From Kutzneria sp. CA-103260 (lineage in GTDB: Bacteria > Actinomycetota > Actinomycetes > Mycobacteriales > Pseudonocardiaceae): 64,000 bases of DNA. The position numbers and the translations under genes are program-made. Position 1 is the stretch's first letter, and each line of letters starts with the position of its first letter. The notes beneath the pieces were generated by a model. It saw only the letters and a list, made by a program, of their open reading frames with translations, had not been told where the DNA came from and searched no databases. Positions 41,697 to 49,903 of this stretch are shown in pieces. The stretch is taken from positions 4,154,001 to 4,218,000 of the forward strand of contig NZ_CP073318.1 of NCBI RefSeq assembly GCF_018263855.1, in the 5' to 3' direction.

Positions 41697-43433
41697 CTAG
41701 AGGCTGAAGCGGCGCTCGGCCAGCGCGTACAGGCGCCGCCAGAACAGTCGGTTGAGGCCGACGACGTAGAGGCTCATCACCGCCACGCCGATCAGGATGT
41801 GCGAGGCGTCGCCGCTGCCGGTGGCCTGCGCGATGTACGCGCCGAGCCCGGTGGCGGTGAGCGTGGTCGAGCCGTAGCTGACGACCTCGGCGACGATCGA
41901 GGCGTTCCACGCGCCGCCGGCCGCGGTGATGCCGCCGGTCACGTAGCTGGCGAAGATCGCCGGCAGGATCAGCTTGCGCCACCACAGCATTCGCGGCAGC
42001 CGCAGATTGGCCGCGGCCTCCCGGAGGTCGTTGGGAATGGCGCTCGCGCCGGCGATGACGTTGAACAGGATGTACCACTGCGCGCCCAGCGCCATCAGCA
42101 GGATGCCGCCCCAGTCCAGGCTGACGCCGGTGGCCACCAGCACCCCGGTCACCAGCGGGAACAGGAAGTTCGCCGGGAACGAGGCCAGCACCTGCACCAC
42201 CGGCTGGGCCAGCCGGGAGATCCGCGGGTTCAGCCCGATCCACACGCCGACCGGCACCCAGATCACGGTCGCGACGATCACCAGCACGATGACCCGGCCG
42301 AACGTGACCAGGCCCAGCAGCAACGCGTGGCCGACCTCGGCGAAGCCGGCGGTGTCCACGATGAACTCGACCATTCGCGACAGTCCATAGAGGACTGTGC
42401 CGAGCACGACCACCGCAAACACCACGTCGCCGGCGCGGCGGCGGACGGGCGAGGTCCGCAGCGGGTGCTCGGCCAGCCCGAACACGGCCATGGCCCGGTC
42501 CAGCGGCGCCACCAGCCAGCCCAGCGCCCGGCCCAGCAGGCGCGGAATCCGGGACCGGCGCAACAGGTCCAGCATCAGGCTGCGCGGCGCCTGCGCGGAT
42601 TCCGAGTCCTCCACCCGGAACCGCTCGGCCCACGCGGTCAGCGGCCGCCAGAACAGCGCGTTCACGCCGACCACCAGCACGATCATCACGCCGATGGCCA
42701 GCAACACCCGGTCCAGCTGGGAGTTCTGCGTCGCCGTGGCCACGTACGCGCCGATACCGGGCAGGGCGTAGCTGTGGTTGTTGACGCTCAGCGCCTCGGA
42801 GGCGACCAGGAAGAACCAACCGCCGCCGAAGCTCATCATGCCGTTCCAGACCAGCGGAATCATGCCGCTGGGCACGTCCACCCGCCAGAACCGCTGCCAC
42901 TTGGACAGCCGCAGCAGCCGGGAGGCCTCGTCCAGGTCGCGGGGCTGGGAGACCAGCGACTGGTAGAAGGCGAAGGTCATGTTCCACGCCTGCGAGGTGA
43001 AGATGGCGAAGATGGAAGCGCATTCCAGCCCGAGCTCGGAACCCGGGAACAGGGCGATGAAACCGGTGATGGTGACCGACAGGAAGCCGAGGATCGGCAC
43101 CGACTGCAGGATGTCCAGCACCGGCAGCAGCACCTTCTCGGCCCGTCGCAGCCGGGCCGCCGCGGTGGCGTAGACCAGGGTGAAGACCACCGACAGGGCC
43201 AGCGCCGCGAACATCCGCAGCAGCGACCTCGCCGCGTAGTAAGGAAGTTCCGCCGGATCGGTGGACACAGTGGACGGTGCGGTGGCCTGGTCGAACGGCA
43301 CGGTGACGCCGTGCCAGAGCCGGACCACGATCCACACCAGCGCGGCCGCTCCGATCAGCACGGCCAGGTCGATCAGGCCCTGGCGCGGGCGGGCCAACGC
43401 CTCGCGCGAGGGAAAAGTGCGCAGCAGAGCCAC
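41697..43433 (-). CDS. ABC transporter permease, two fused permease domains
   Basis: 578 residues with about 12 membrane helices, made of two similar BPD_transp_1 units. The ATPase-coupling loops are LDEASRLLRLSKWQRFWRV in the first half and NDLREAAANLRLPRMLWWRK in the second, each with the E-A-A pattern. The fusion means one polypeptide replaces the usual homodimer. GTG start behind GAAGGGA. It lies 30 bp after the MgtA-type ATPase and nine bases before its ATPase partner, so all three may be one transcript. Confidence 0.9.
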   Translation of the reverse strand: MALLRTFPSREALARPRQGLIDLAVLIGAAALVWIVVRLWHGVTVPFDQATAPSTVSTDPAELPYYAARSLLRMFAALALSVVFTLVYATAAARLRRAEKVLLPVLDILQSVPILGFLSVTITGFIALFPGSELGLECASIFAIFTSQAWNMTFAFYQSLVSQPRDLDEASRLLRLSKWQRFWRVDVPSGMIPLVWNGMMSFGGGWFFLVASEALSVNNHSYALPGIGAYVATATQNSQLDRVLLAIGVMIVLVVGVNALFWRPLTAWAERFRVEDSESAQAPRSLMLDLLRRSRIPRLLGRALGWLVAPLDRAMAVFGLAEHPLRTSPVRRRAGDVVFAVVVLGTVLYGLSRMVEFIVDTAGFAEVGHALLLGLVTFGRVIVLVIVATVIWVPVGVWIGLNPRISRLAQPVVQVLASFPANFLFPLVTGVLVATGVSLDWGGILLMALGAQWYILFNVIAGASAIPNDLREAAANLRLPRMLWWRKLILPAIFASYVTGGITAAGGAWNASIVAEVVSYGSTTLTATGLGAYIAQATGSGDASHILIGVAVMSLYVVGLNRLFWRRLYALAERRFSL

Positions 43434-43463
43434 GGCAGGGGTCCCTTCAGAAGTGGTACGCGG

Positions 43464-45944
43464 CTACTTGGCGCGCAGGTACAACGCCTTCACCAGGTGC
43501 ACGGTGACCGTGTAGGCGGCGAGAATCCCGGCCAGCCACAGGAAATAGCCGGCCGGCAAGGTATGCAGACCGAGCCAGCCGGTCAGCGGCAGGACCAGCG
43601 CGACCGCGCCGACGGCCGCGGCCGCGCCGAGAACCGGCCGCGACGGCCGTCCTCGGCCGCGCAGCACCAGCACGACCAACACCTGGGACAGCAGGCTTTC
43701 CACGAACCAACCGGTCTGGAACAGCTCCGGTCGCCCGCCCAGGTCCAGCGCCCACCACAGGGCCCCGAACATGGCCAGGTCGAACAGGGAGCTGACCGGG
43801 CCGAACACCAGCATGAACCGGGCCAGGTCGCGGGCGTCCCACCGGCGGGGCCGGCGCAGGTACTCGCGGTCCACGCGATCCCACGGCAGGGCCAGCTGGG
43901 CGCAGTCGTAGAGCAGGTTCTGGGCGATCAGCTGGATCGGCAGCATGGGCAGGAACGGCAGAAAGGCGCTGGCCGCCAGCACCGTGAACACGTTGCCGAA
44001 GTTGGAGCTGGCCGTGATCCGGACGTACTTCACGGTATTGCCGAGGGTGCGCCGCCCCGCCACAACCCCTTGCGCCACAACGGTCAGGTCCCGGTCGGTC
44101 AGCAGCAGGTCCGCCGCTTCCTTGGCCACGTCGGTGGCCGAGTCGGCGGAGATGCCGACGTCCGCGATGCGCAGCGCCGCCGCGTCGTTCACGCCGTCGC
44201 CGATGAAGCCGACCGCGTGGCCGTCCGCGCGCAAGGCCGTGACGATCCGGGACTTGTGGGCCGGGGTCAGGCGCGCGAAGACGTTGTGCCGCCCAGCGAC
44301 ACGACGGAGCTCGTCGTCGGTGGCGGCCTCGACGTCCTCCCCCAGCACGATGTCGCCGACCGTGATCCCGGCCTGGGTCGCCACGTACGCGGCGACGTGC
44401 TGGTTGTCGCCGGTCAGGATCTTCACCGCCACACCGTGGTCGGTCAGCTGCTGGACGGCGTCGGCGGCGCTGGCCCGCACCGGGTCCACGAAACCGACGA
44501 ACCCCACCAGGATCAGCTCGTTCTCGTCGGGACGCCGGACATCCTGTCGAGCGGCGACCGCCAGCACCCGCATGCCGTGCTCGGCGTAGGCCCGCACCAC
44601 GTCCTCGGCGTGCCGGGCGGCGGCCGGGGTCAGGTCGATCACCTCGCCGTCCCGCTGGACCTGTGTGCACAGCGGCAGCACGCGGGCCGGGTCGCCCTTG
44701 GTGATCAGCAGGTGCTCGCCGCCGTGCTGGCGGACGACCACCGTGCAGCGGCGGCGGTCGTGGTCGAAGGCGAACTCCTCGACCTTGGCGAACATGGCGT
44801 CGTAGAGCAGGTCCTCGGACTCCTCGGCCAACTGCTCGGCGATCGCCTCGTCCAGGTTGTTCAGCGGCGTGACCTGGAAGTGCACCGCGAGATAGGCGTA
44901 CTCGGCCGCCTCGCCGTCGGGCCGGCCCAGCGGGTCGACGCTGTGCGCGTAGGCCACCCGGTCCTCGGTCAGCGTGCCGGTCTTGTCCACACACAGCACG
45001 TCCATGCCGCCGAGGTCCTGCACGGCGTTGAGGCGCTTGACGATCACCTTGTGCCGGGCCAGCCGCACCGCGCCGCGGGCCAGGTTGGTGGTGACGATCA
45101 CCGGCAGCATCTCCGGCGTCAGGCCGACCGCGACCGCCAGCGCGAACATCGCGGCCTGGCCCCAGTTCCCGGTGATCGTGCCGTTGACCACCAGCACGAT
45201 CGGCACCATCACCAGCATGAACCGGACCAGCGTCCAGCCCACCGCCCGCACGCCGACGTCGAAGCTGGACTCCGGCCGCTCGCCGCGCCCGGCCGCGCCG
45301 AAGCACGTGTCGGCCCCGGTGGCCACGACCACCGACGTCGCGCTGCCGCCGACCACCGACGTGCCGGCAAAGCACAGCGTCGTCGGCGCCACCGGCAGCG
45401 TCTCGCCGGTCAGCGCCGACTGGTCCACTAACAGGTCGACGGTCGTGAGCAGCCGGACGTCGGCGGGCACGATGTCGCCGGCCGAGAGCACCACGATGTC
45501 GCCGGGCACCAGGTCCTCGACCGGGACTTCCCGGTCGAAGGCCTCATGCCCGTCGGCCGCGCGGCGGCGCACCGTGGCCGTGGTCGTGACCTGCCCGCGC
45601 AGCGCCCGCACGGCGCGGTCCGACCGCGTGCCCTGCCAATGGCGCAGGATCACGCTCAGCGCCACCATGATCGCCACGGTGAGCACCGCACGCAGGTCGC
45701 CGACGATGAGAAACGTCAAACACAGCACGGAAAGCAGCGCCACGAACGGGCTGCCGACAGCGTCCCGCAGCCGGTTCAGCTCTCTGGGCGCGGGCATTTC
45801 GTTGGGGCCGAACCGCTCCACACGGGCGGCCGCCTCGGTCTCGGTGAGGCCCTTGGGCGTGCTGTCCAGCGTGCGGAACAGCGGCAGCACCGGAACCTCC
45901 GCGAGCTCGCGGAGCCGGTCGGGCAGGGGAAAGGTAGGAACCAT
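43464..45944 (-). CDS. mgtA: MgtA/MgtB-type magnesium-translocating P-type ATPase
   Basis: 826 residues. Actuator domain with LTGET, phosphorylation motif DKTGTLTED (Asp near 317), hinge GDGVNDAAALRIADVG and the transmembrane VGLTPEMLPVIVTTNLARGA segment diagnostic of magnesium P3B ATPases. About ten membrane helices. It imports Mg2+ (and in enteric relatives also Ni2+ and Co2+) at low external Mg2+. AGGA precedes the ATG. The divergent ArsR-family regulator with an intact metal-site pattern and the palindrome between them suggest metal control of a kind unusual for mgtA, which is normally controlled by PhoPQ or an M-box. Confidence 0.92.
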   Translation of the reverse strand: MVPTFPLPDRLRELAEVPVLPLFRTLDSTPKGLTETEAAARVERFGPNEMPAPRELNRLRDAVGSPFVALLSVLCLTFLIVGDLRAVLTVAIMVALSVILRHWQGTRSDRAVRALRGQVTTTATVRRRAADGHEAFDREVPVEDLVPGDIVVLSAGDIVPADVRLLTTVDLLVDQSALTGETLPVAPTTLCFAGTSVVGGSATSVVVATGADTCFGAAGRGERPESSFDVGVRAVGWTLVRFMLVMVPIVLVVNGTITGNWGQAAMFALAVAVGLTPEMLPVIVTTNLARGAVRLARHKVIVKRLNAVQDLGGMDVLCVDKTGTLTEDRVAYAHSVDPLGRPDGEAAEYAYLAVHFQVTPLNNLDEAIAEQLAEESEDLLYDAMFAKVEEFAFDHDRRRCTVVVRQHGGEHLLITKGDPARVLPLCTQVQRDGEVIDLTPAAARHAEDVVRAYAEHGMRVLAVAARQDVRRPDENELILVGFVGFVDPVRASAADAVQQLTDHGVAVKILTGDNQHVAAYVATQAGITVGDIVLGEDVEAATDDELRRVAGRHNVFARLTPAHKSRIVTALRADGHAVGFIGDGVNDAAALRIADVGISADSATDVAKEAADLLLTDRDLTVVAQGVVAGRRTLGNTVKYVRITASSNFGNVFTVLAASAFLPFLPMLPIQLIAQNLLYDCAQLALPWDRVDREYLRRPRRWDARDLARFMLVFGPVSSLFDLAMFGALWWALDLGGRPELFQTGWFVESLLSQVLVVLVLRGRGRPSRPVLGAAAAVGAVALVLPLTGWLGLHTLPAGYFLWLAGILAAYTVTVHLVKALYLRAK

Positions 45945-46001
45945 GGCGTGGTCCTGTCACTGGGTCGGGCATCGGCCGTCGTGACGCGGACCCGCCCGGC
46001 G

Positions 46002-46058
46002 CTAGCTCGCCAGCACCCGGACCGCCGCGTCGGCGGGACTACTTCCGTCGCCGGTCAT
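46002..46058 (-). CDS. Possible 18-residue leader peptide before mgtA
   Basis: The mgtA leader contains ATG-to-TAG codons for MTGDGSSPADAAVRVLAS, preceded by a strong ribosome site (GAGGAGG, seven bases away). It ends 57 bp before the mgtA ATG. A translated leader could couple ribosome progress to mgtA expression, as in the Pro/acidic-rich mgtL of enterics; here it holds one Pro and two Asp, so a mechanism cannot be claimed. It may also simply be a small protein. Confidence 0.4.
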   Translation of the reverse strand: MTGDGSSPADAAVRVLAS

Positions 46059-46110
46059 CCGGATGCACCTCCTCAGGGTCGATCGCCGCACTCAGTAGAC
46101 CTGACGTTCA

Positions 46111-46128
46111 AACACTTGCGCAAGTGTT
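46111..46128. promoter_or_regulatory. Perfect 18-bp palindrome, ArsR-family operator
   Basis: AACACTTGCGCAAGTGTT equals its own reverse complement. It lies 43 bp before the ArsR gene and upstream of the divergent mgtA leader, the standard site for autoregulation by SmtB/ArsR proteins. Confidence 0.8.
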
Positions 46129-46171
46129 ACGGCCTTCGTCACACTGAAGGCCCACCCTGGAAGGACCGCGC

Positions 46172-46507
46172 TTGCCTGACGACCCCCTGCCTGACCATCC
46201 TCTGCCCGCTGATCTCCTGCAACGCACCGCGGCCACGTTCGGCATGCTGTCGGCCACCGCCCGGCTGCACATCGTCTGGCTGCTGGCCGAAGGCGAACGC
46301 GACGTCGGCACCCTGGCCGCCGAACTGGGCCAGTCGGTGGCGACCGTCAGCCACCACCTGGCCAAGCTCAAGCTGGCCGGCCTGGTCCGCGCCCGCCGCG
46401 ACGGCAAGCGGCAGATCTACCTGGTCGACGACCCGCACGTGGTCGAGATCGTGAAGCTGGCGGTGCAGCACCACCAGCCCCAGGCCGAACAGCGCCGGAT
46501 CGGTTAG
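46172..46507 (+). CDS. ArsR/SmtB-family metal-sensing repressor (CzrA/NmtR-type alpha5 site)
   Basis: 111 residues, TTG start behind GGAAGGA. Winged helix with LAAELGQSVATVSHHLAKLKLAGLV, the ArsR recognition helix, and a beta hairpin RRDGKRQIYLV. The C-terminal alpha5 helix carries Asp87-Pro-His89 and His100/His101, close to the D-x-H-x10-H-x2-H metal site of Zn, Ni or Co sensors (CzrA, NmtR); the fourth ligand is shifted. No alpha3 Cys pair, so it is not an arsenic sensor. Divergent from mgtA over a perfect palindrome, so it likely represses mgtA and itself until metal binds. The stop overlaps the convergent SDR gene by four bases. Confidence 0.88.
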   Translation: MPDDPLPDHPLPADLLQRTAATFGMLSATARLHIVWLLAEGERDVGTLAAELGQSVATVSHHLAKLKLAGLVRARRDGKRQIYLVDDPHVVEIVKLAVQHHQPQAEQRRIG

Positions 46508-47328
46508 CCGGCGATCCAGCCCCCGGTCAGCCCCTGCACCGCCGACCCGTCGAGATCCCCGAGCTTCACCCCGCTGAAAGTCCGCGCGACCTCCGAGGTC
46601 TGCACCCGGAACGCCGGCTGCTCCGCGGTCAGCACCTCGACGATGGAAGCCGCCGCGTCCTCAGACGTCTGCGCGCCGGCGAAAGCCCCACTGGTGCGTT
46701 CGAGATAGGCGCGCAGCTGCGGGCCGTACGGACCGGCGGCGTCGATCTGCGCCGGGTCGAAGCCGACGTTGGTCACGAACTCGCTGGCCACCGCCCCGGG
46801 CTCGACAACCGTCACGCGAACGCCGTGCGCGGCGACGACCGGCGCAAGGGATTCCATGAAGCCCTCGACGGCGAACTTGGCCCCGCAGTAGGCCTCGTTG
46901 AACGGCTGCCCGACGACACCGCCGACGCTGGTCACGGTGATCAGGCGGCCGGCGGCGGCCCGCAGGTGCGGCAGGGCCGGCCTGGTCACGTTGAGCACGC
47001 CGAAGAAGTTGACCTCGAAGACGCGGCGGACCTCGTCGATCGACTCCTGCTCCAGGGTGCCGACGTGCCCCGCGCCGGCGTTGTTGATCACGGCGTCGAG
47101 CCGGCCGTACGTGCTGACGACGTCAGCGACACAGGCCGCGGCGGCCTCGGCGTCGGTGACGTCCAGGGCCCGGACGTCGACCAGGTCGCCGGCGGCCGCC
47201 AGCACCGGGGACGCCTTCGAGGTGTCGCGCATGGTGGCCACCACCCGCCAGCCGGCCTTGGCGGCGGCGATCGCGGTGGCCAGCCCGATGCCGGTCGAAC
47301 TGCCGGTGACGAGCACGGTGTCGGTCAT
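46504..47328 (-). CDS. Short-chain dehydrogenase/reductase, 17-beta-HSD-like
   Basis: 274 residues. The Rossmann loop VTGSSTGIGLA (about 7-17), NNAG and the catalytic Tyr/Lys pair in NEAYCGAKFAVEGFME are all present, so it is a complete NAD(P)-dependent oxidoreductase. The sequence VEPGAVASEFV is the usual loop after it. It is divergent from the MarR gene, with a MarR-type inverted repeat in the 49-bp gap, so expression is probably induced by a MarR ligand, often an aromatic or an oxidant. Substrate unknown. Confidence 0.9.
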   Translation of the reverse strand: MTDTVLVTGSSTGIGLATAIAAAKAGWRVVATMRDTSKASPVLAAAGDLVDVRALDVTDAEAAAACVADVVSTYGRLDAVINNAGAGHVGTLEQESIDEVRRVFEVNFFGVLNVTRPALPHLRAAAGRLITVTSVGGVVGQPFNEAYCGAKFAVEGFMESLAPVVAAHGVRVTVVEPGAVASEFVTNVGFDPAQIDAAGPYGPQLRAYLERTSGAFAGAQTSEDAAASIVEVLTAEQPAFRVQTSEVARTFSGVKLGDLDGSAVQGLTGGWIAG

Positions 47329-47346
47329 GTCTGCCCACTCTCACTA

Positions 47347-47377
47347 GTTATGAACCATAACCTTTATACTCCATAAC
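47347..47377. promoter_or_regulatory. MarR operator and likely leaderless promoter
   Basis: GTTATG and CATAAC form a perfect inverted repeat (47347-47361, 3-nt spacer), and another CATAAC half-site lies at 47372-47377 directly before the MarR ATG. TATACT (47365-47370) is a good -10 whose position makes the MarR mRNA almost leaderless. Confidence 0.65.
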
Positions 47378-47803
47378 ATGGCCGACGAGGATGTGACCCC
47401 GGACATCACCGCCGACGTGGTGGGCCTGATCGCCGCGATCACCCGCCGCTACGTCGCCGAGGCCCAGGCCGCGGCCACCCCACACGGGCTGACCGCGATG
47501 CAGGCCAAGGCCCTGCGCGCGGCCCGGACGCCCGTGCCCATGCGCCGGATCGCCGAGGTGTTGCAGTCGGAGCCGTCCAACGTCACCCCGATCGTGGACC
47601 GTCTCGCCGAATACGGCCTGTTGGAACGCCGACCCAACCCGGCCGACCGGCGGGGAAAGCTGGTCGCCGCCACCGAGGCCGGCCTGGCGGTCATCGCCGA
47701 CCTGACCGAGCGCATGCCGTTCGCCGCCGACCCACTCGCCGCCCTCACCGACGACCAGCGGCAGACCCTGCGTGACCTGCTCAAGCGCGTCGTCGAGAGC
47801 TGA
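47378..47803 (+). CDS. MarR-family transcriptional regulator
   Basis: 141 residues. The winged helix includes ALRAARTPVPMRRIAEVLQSEPSNVTPIVDRLAEYGLLERRPNPADRRGKLVAATEAG, in which the D-R-R-G-K wing and the recognition helix are standard. The N- and C-terminal helices form the dimer interface. It should repress the divergent SDR gene and itself through the GTTATG/CATAAC operator. MarR proteins are usually released by phenolics, oxidants or disulfides; only one of these can apply and the sequence does not say which. Confidence 0.92.
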   Translation: MADEDVTPDITADVVGLIAAITRRYVAEAQAAATPHGLTAMQAKALRAARTPVPMRRIAEVLQSEPSNVTPIVDRLAEYGLLERRPNPADRRGKLVAATEAGLAVIADLTERMPFAADPLAALTDDQRQTLRDLLKRVVES

Positions 47804-47933
47804 CCCCGGTCGCCCACTGGCCCCCTGGGGCCCGAGGGACCAGTGTGTTACCCGGGTTCGAAGGGGTTGGCCCGGGGAGCAACCTCGTGTCAGCGGCCAT
47901 CCGGGAGATGGCCCCGCGCAGGGAGTCGCAACC

Positions 47934-48380
47934 ATGGACATGAAGCTCGAAGTCGTGGTCCTGCCCGTTTCCGACGTCGACCGGGCCAAGGACTTCTACC
48001 TGCGGATGGGCTGGCGGGAGGACGCCGACTTCCCCGGCAAGGACGGCTTCCGGGTGGTCCAGCTGACCCCGCCCGGGTCGCCGGCCTCGGTCATCTTCGG
48101 CAGCAAGGTCAGCGGCGCCGAGCCCGGCTCCGTCCAGGGCCTGCACCTGGTCGTGAGCGACGTGGAGAAGGCCCGCGCCGAGCTGGCGGACCGGGGCGTG
48201 CCGGTCAGCGAGGTCTTCCACGACGCCGACAGGGTGTTCCACCACGCCAACGGCGAGAAGGAGGTCGCGGGCCCGGATCCGGAGCGCCGCAGCTACTCCT
48301 CGTTCGCCACGTTCAGCGACCCCGACGGCAATCAGTGGGTGCTGCAGGAGATCACCACGCGCCTGCCCGGACGGGAGTGA
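47934..48380 (+). CDS. VOC/glyoxalase-superfamily protein
   Basis: 148 residues from ATG 47934, behind CAGGGAG. Two betaalphabetabetabeta modules: LEVVVLPVSDVDRAKDFYLRMGW opens the first, LHLVVSDVEKARAELADRGV the second, ending with the metal-site segment FSDPDGNQWVLQE. Members include glyoxalases, dioxygenases and antibiotic-binding proteins; this one resembles the stand-alone VOC proteins common in actinomycetes. It ends five bases before the small gene at 48386, with the oxidoreductase after that, suggesting a three-gene operon. Confidence 0.88.
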   Translation: MDMKLEVVVLPVSDVDRAKDFYLRMGWREDADFPGKDGFRVVQLTPPGSPASVIFGSKVSGAEPGSVQGLHLVVSDVEKARAELADRGVPVSEVFHDADRVFHHANGEKEVAGPDPERRSYSSFATFSDPDGNQWVLQEITTRLPGRE

Positions 48381-48385
48381 CGACC

Positions 48386-48538
48386 ATGAGCACGAGTTAC
48401 GAGAACGCCGCCGAGCTGGCTGAGGCGCTGCGGCGCGCGGCCGCCGCCCACGGCGAGCACGAGAAGCAGCTCGGCCACGAGGACGCGGACTGGCCGAGCT
48501 GGTATGCCGAGTACATGGTTGAGGAAAAGCGGAACTAG
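48386..48538 (+). CDS. 50-residue acidic hypothetical protein
   Basis: MSTSYENAAELAEALRRA is followed by a short acidic helix and ends in WPSWYAEYMVEEKRN. All helical, no membrane segment, rich in Glu and Ala. Small proteins with this W-x-x-WYAxYM ending follow VOC genes in other actinomycetes, from memory. Five-base spacing to the VOC stop and nine bases to the next ATG indicate one operon. Function unknown. Confidence 0.6.
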   Translation: MSTSYENAAELAEALRRAAAAHGEHEKQLGHEDADWPSWYAEYMVEEKRN

Positions 48539-48547
48539 GGAGCCGTC

Positions 48548-49903
48548 ATGGCCAACGATCGGTTCGACGCCATCGTGCTCGGCGGCGGCGCGCCCGGTGA
48601 GCACACCGCGGCCGCGATCGCCGCGGGCGGCCTGCGGGTCGCCATCGTCGAGCGGGAGCTGCTCGGCGGCGAGTGCACCTACTGGGCCTGCATTCCGTCC
48701 AAGACGCTGCTGCGTCCCGGCGAGGCGGTGGCCGCGACGCGGGACGTGCCCGGGGCCCGCGAGGCCGTGACCGGCCAGGTGGATGTGGCCGCCGCGTTGG
48801 CCTGGCGGGACTTCATGGTCTCCTCGTACGACGACGCCGGCGCGCAGAAGTGGGCCGAGGGCGCGGGCATCGAGGTGCTACGCGGGGCGGGCCGGCTCGC
48901 CGGCCCACACACGGTGGCGGTCGGCGACCGCACGTACACCGCGGACCACATCGTGATCGCCACCGGCGCGGACCCGATCATCCCGCCGGTGCCGGGCCTG
49001 GCCGGCCTGCCCGGCGTGTGGACGAACCGCGAGGCCACCGGGGTCAAGGAGATCCCGGCCCGGCTGCTGGTGCTCGGCGGCGGCCCGACCGGCGTCGAAC
49101 TGGCCCAGGCGTTCCACCGCTTCGGGTCGGAGGTCACGCTCGTCGACGGCGCGGACCGGGTGCTGCCCCGTGAGCCGGCAGCGGTCGGCCAGGGCCTGGC
49201 CAAGGCGCTGGCCGCCGACGGCGTGACGCTGGCGCTCGGCCAGCACGCCACCGCCGCCCGGCTCGATGGCGACGAGTACGTGCTGGACATGCCCGACGGC
49301 TCGCAGCTGCGCGGCGACAAGCTGCTGGTGGCGACCGGCCGCCGGCCGCGGGTGGCGGACATCGGGCTGGAGACCGTCGGCATCGAGGCCGATCCGCACG
49401 GAATTCCCGTCGACGAGCGCATGTCGGCCGGCGACGGGCTGTGGGCCGTCGGCGACGTCACCGGCCAGTGGAACCTCACCCACGTCGGCGAATACCACGG
49501 TCGAGTGGTGGCCTCGAACATCCTCGGTCGGCCGCGCACGATCAACTACGACGCCGTGCCGCGGGTGGTGTTCACCGATCCGCAGGCCGCCGCGGTCGGC
49601 GCAGCCGAGGGCGCGTACACCTCGACCATCCCGCTGTCCGGCGTGCCGCGCACGGCCACCTACACCCGGGCCTACGACACCACGCCCGGCTTCCTGACCC
49701 TGGTCTCCGACGGCACCCGCCTGACCGGCGCGTACGCCCTGGGGCCGGAGGCCGGCGAATGGCTCCAGCAGGCCACCGTGGCGATCCGCGCCCGGGTGCC
49801 GCTGGACGTGATGTTGGACGTGATCCAGCCGTTCCCCACCTTCTCCGAGGCCTTCCTGCACGCGCTGCGGGACCTCGACAAGCAGATCGGAGCCGCGTCA
49901 TGA
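48548..49903 (+). CDS. Pyridine nucleotide-disulfide oxidoreductase, dihydrolipoamide dehydrogenase/MerA-like
   Basis: 451 residues. FAD domain with IVLGGGAPGEHTAAAIA, the redox disulfide GGECTYWACIPSK (Cys43/Cys48), an NAD(P) domain with VLGGGPTGVELAQAF, and a dimerisation domain. In that last domain the usual catalytic His-Pro-Thr-x-Ser-Glu reads PFPTFSE: the His that protonates the thiol is replaced by Phe, so the enzyme may not act on lipoamide-like substrates. Its stop overlaps the ATG that begins the broken SDR region. Probably reduces a small disulfide, quinone or metal. Confidence 0.88.
   Translation: MANDRFDAIVLGGGAPGEHTAAAIAAGGLRVAIVERELLGGECTYWACIPSKTLLRPGEAVAATRDVPGAREAVTGQVDVAAALAWRDFMVSSYDDAGAQKWAEGAGIEVLRGAGRLAGPHTVAVGDRTYTADHIVIATGADPIIPPVPGLAGLPGVWTNREATGVKEIPARLLVLGGGPTGVELAQAFHRFGSEVTLVDGADRVLPREPAAVGQGLAKALAADGVTLALGQHATAARLDGDEYVLDMPDGSQLRGDKLLVATGRRPRVADIGLETVGIEADPHGIPVDERMSAGDGLWAVGDVTGQWNLTHVGEYHGRVVASNILGRPRTINYDAVPRVVFTDPQAAAVGAAEGAYTSTIPLSGVPRTATYTRAYDTTPGFLTLVSDGTRLTGAYALGPEAGEWLQQATVAIRARVPLDVMLDVIQPFPTFSEAFLHALRDLDKQIGAAS

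Noticed and set aside
40830..45431. A 1533-residue plus-strand open frame over the ABC transporter and mgtA genes
   Set aside because: It is antisense to three genes with clear motifs, has no family character and is rich in His, Gln and Arg, as expected for the reverse frame of high-GC genes.
45945..46110. Possible M-box Mg2+ riboswitch before mgtA
   Set aside because: I could not find the conserved M-box core in the leader; the ArsR operator and small frame explain the region better, though a diverged aptamer cannot be excluded by eye.
47850..47900. GGTTCGAA resembling a tRNA T-loop
   Set aside because: No T-stem pairing, no anticodon arm and no acceptor stem around it.
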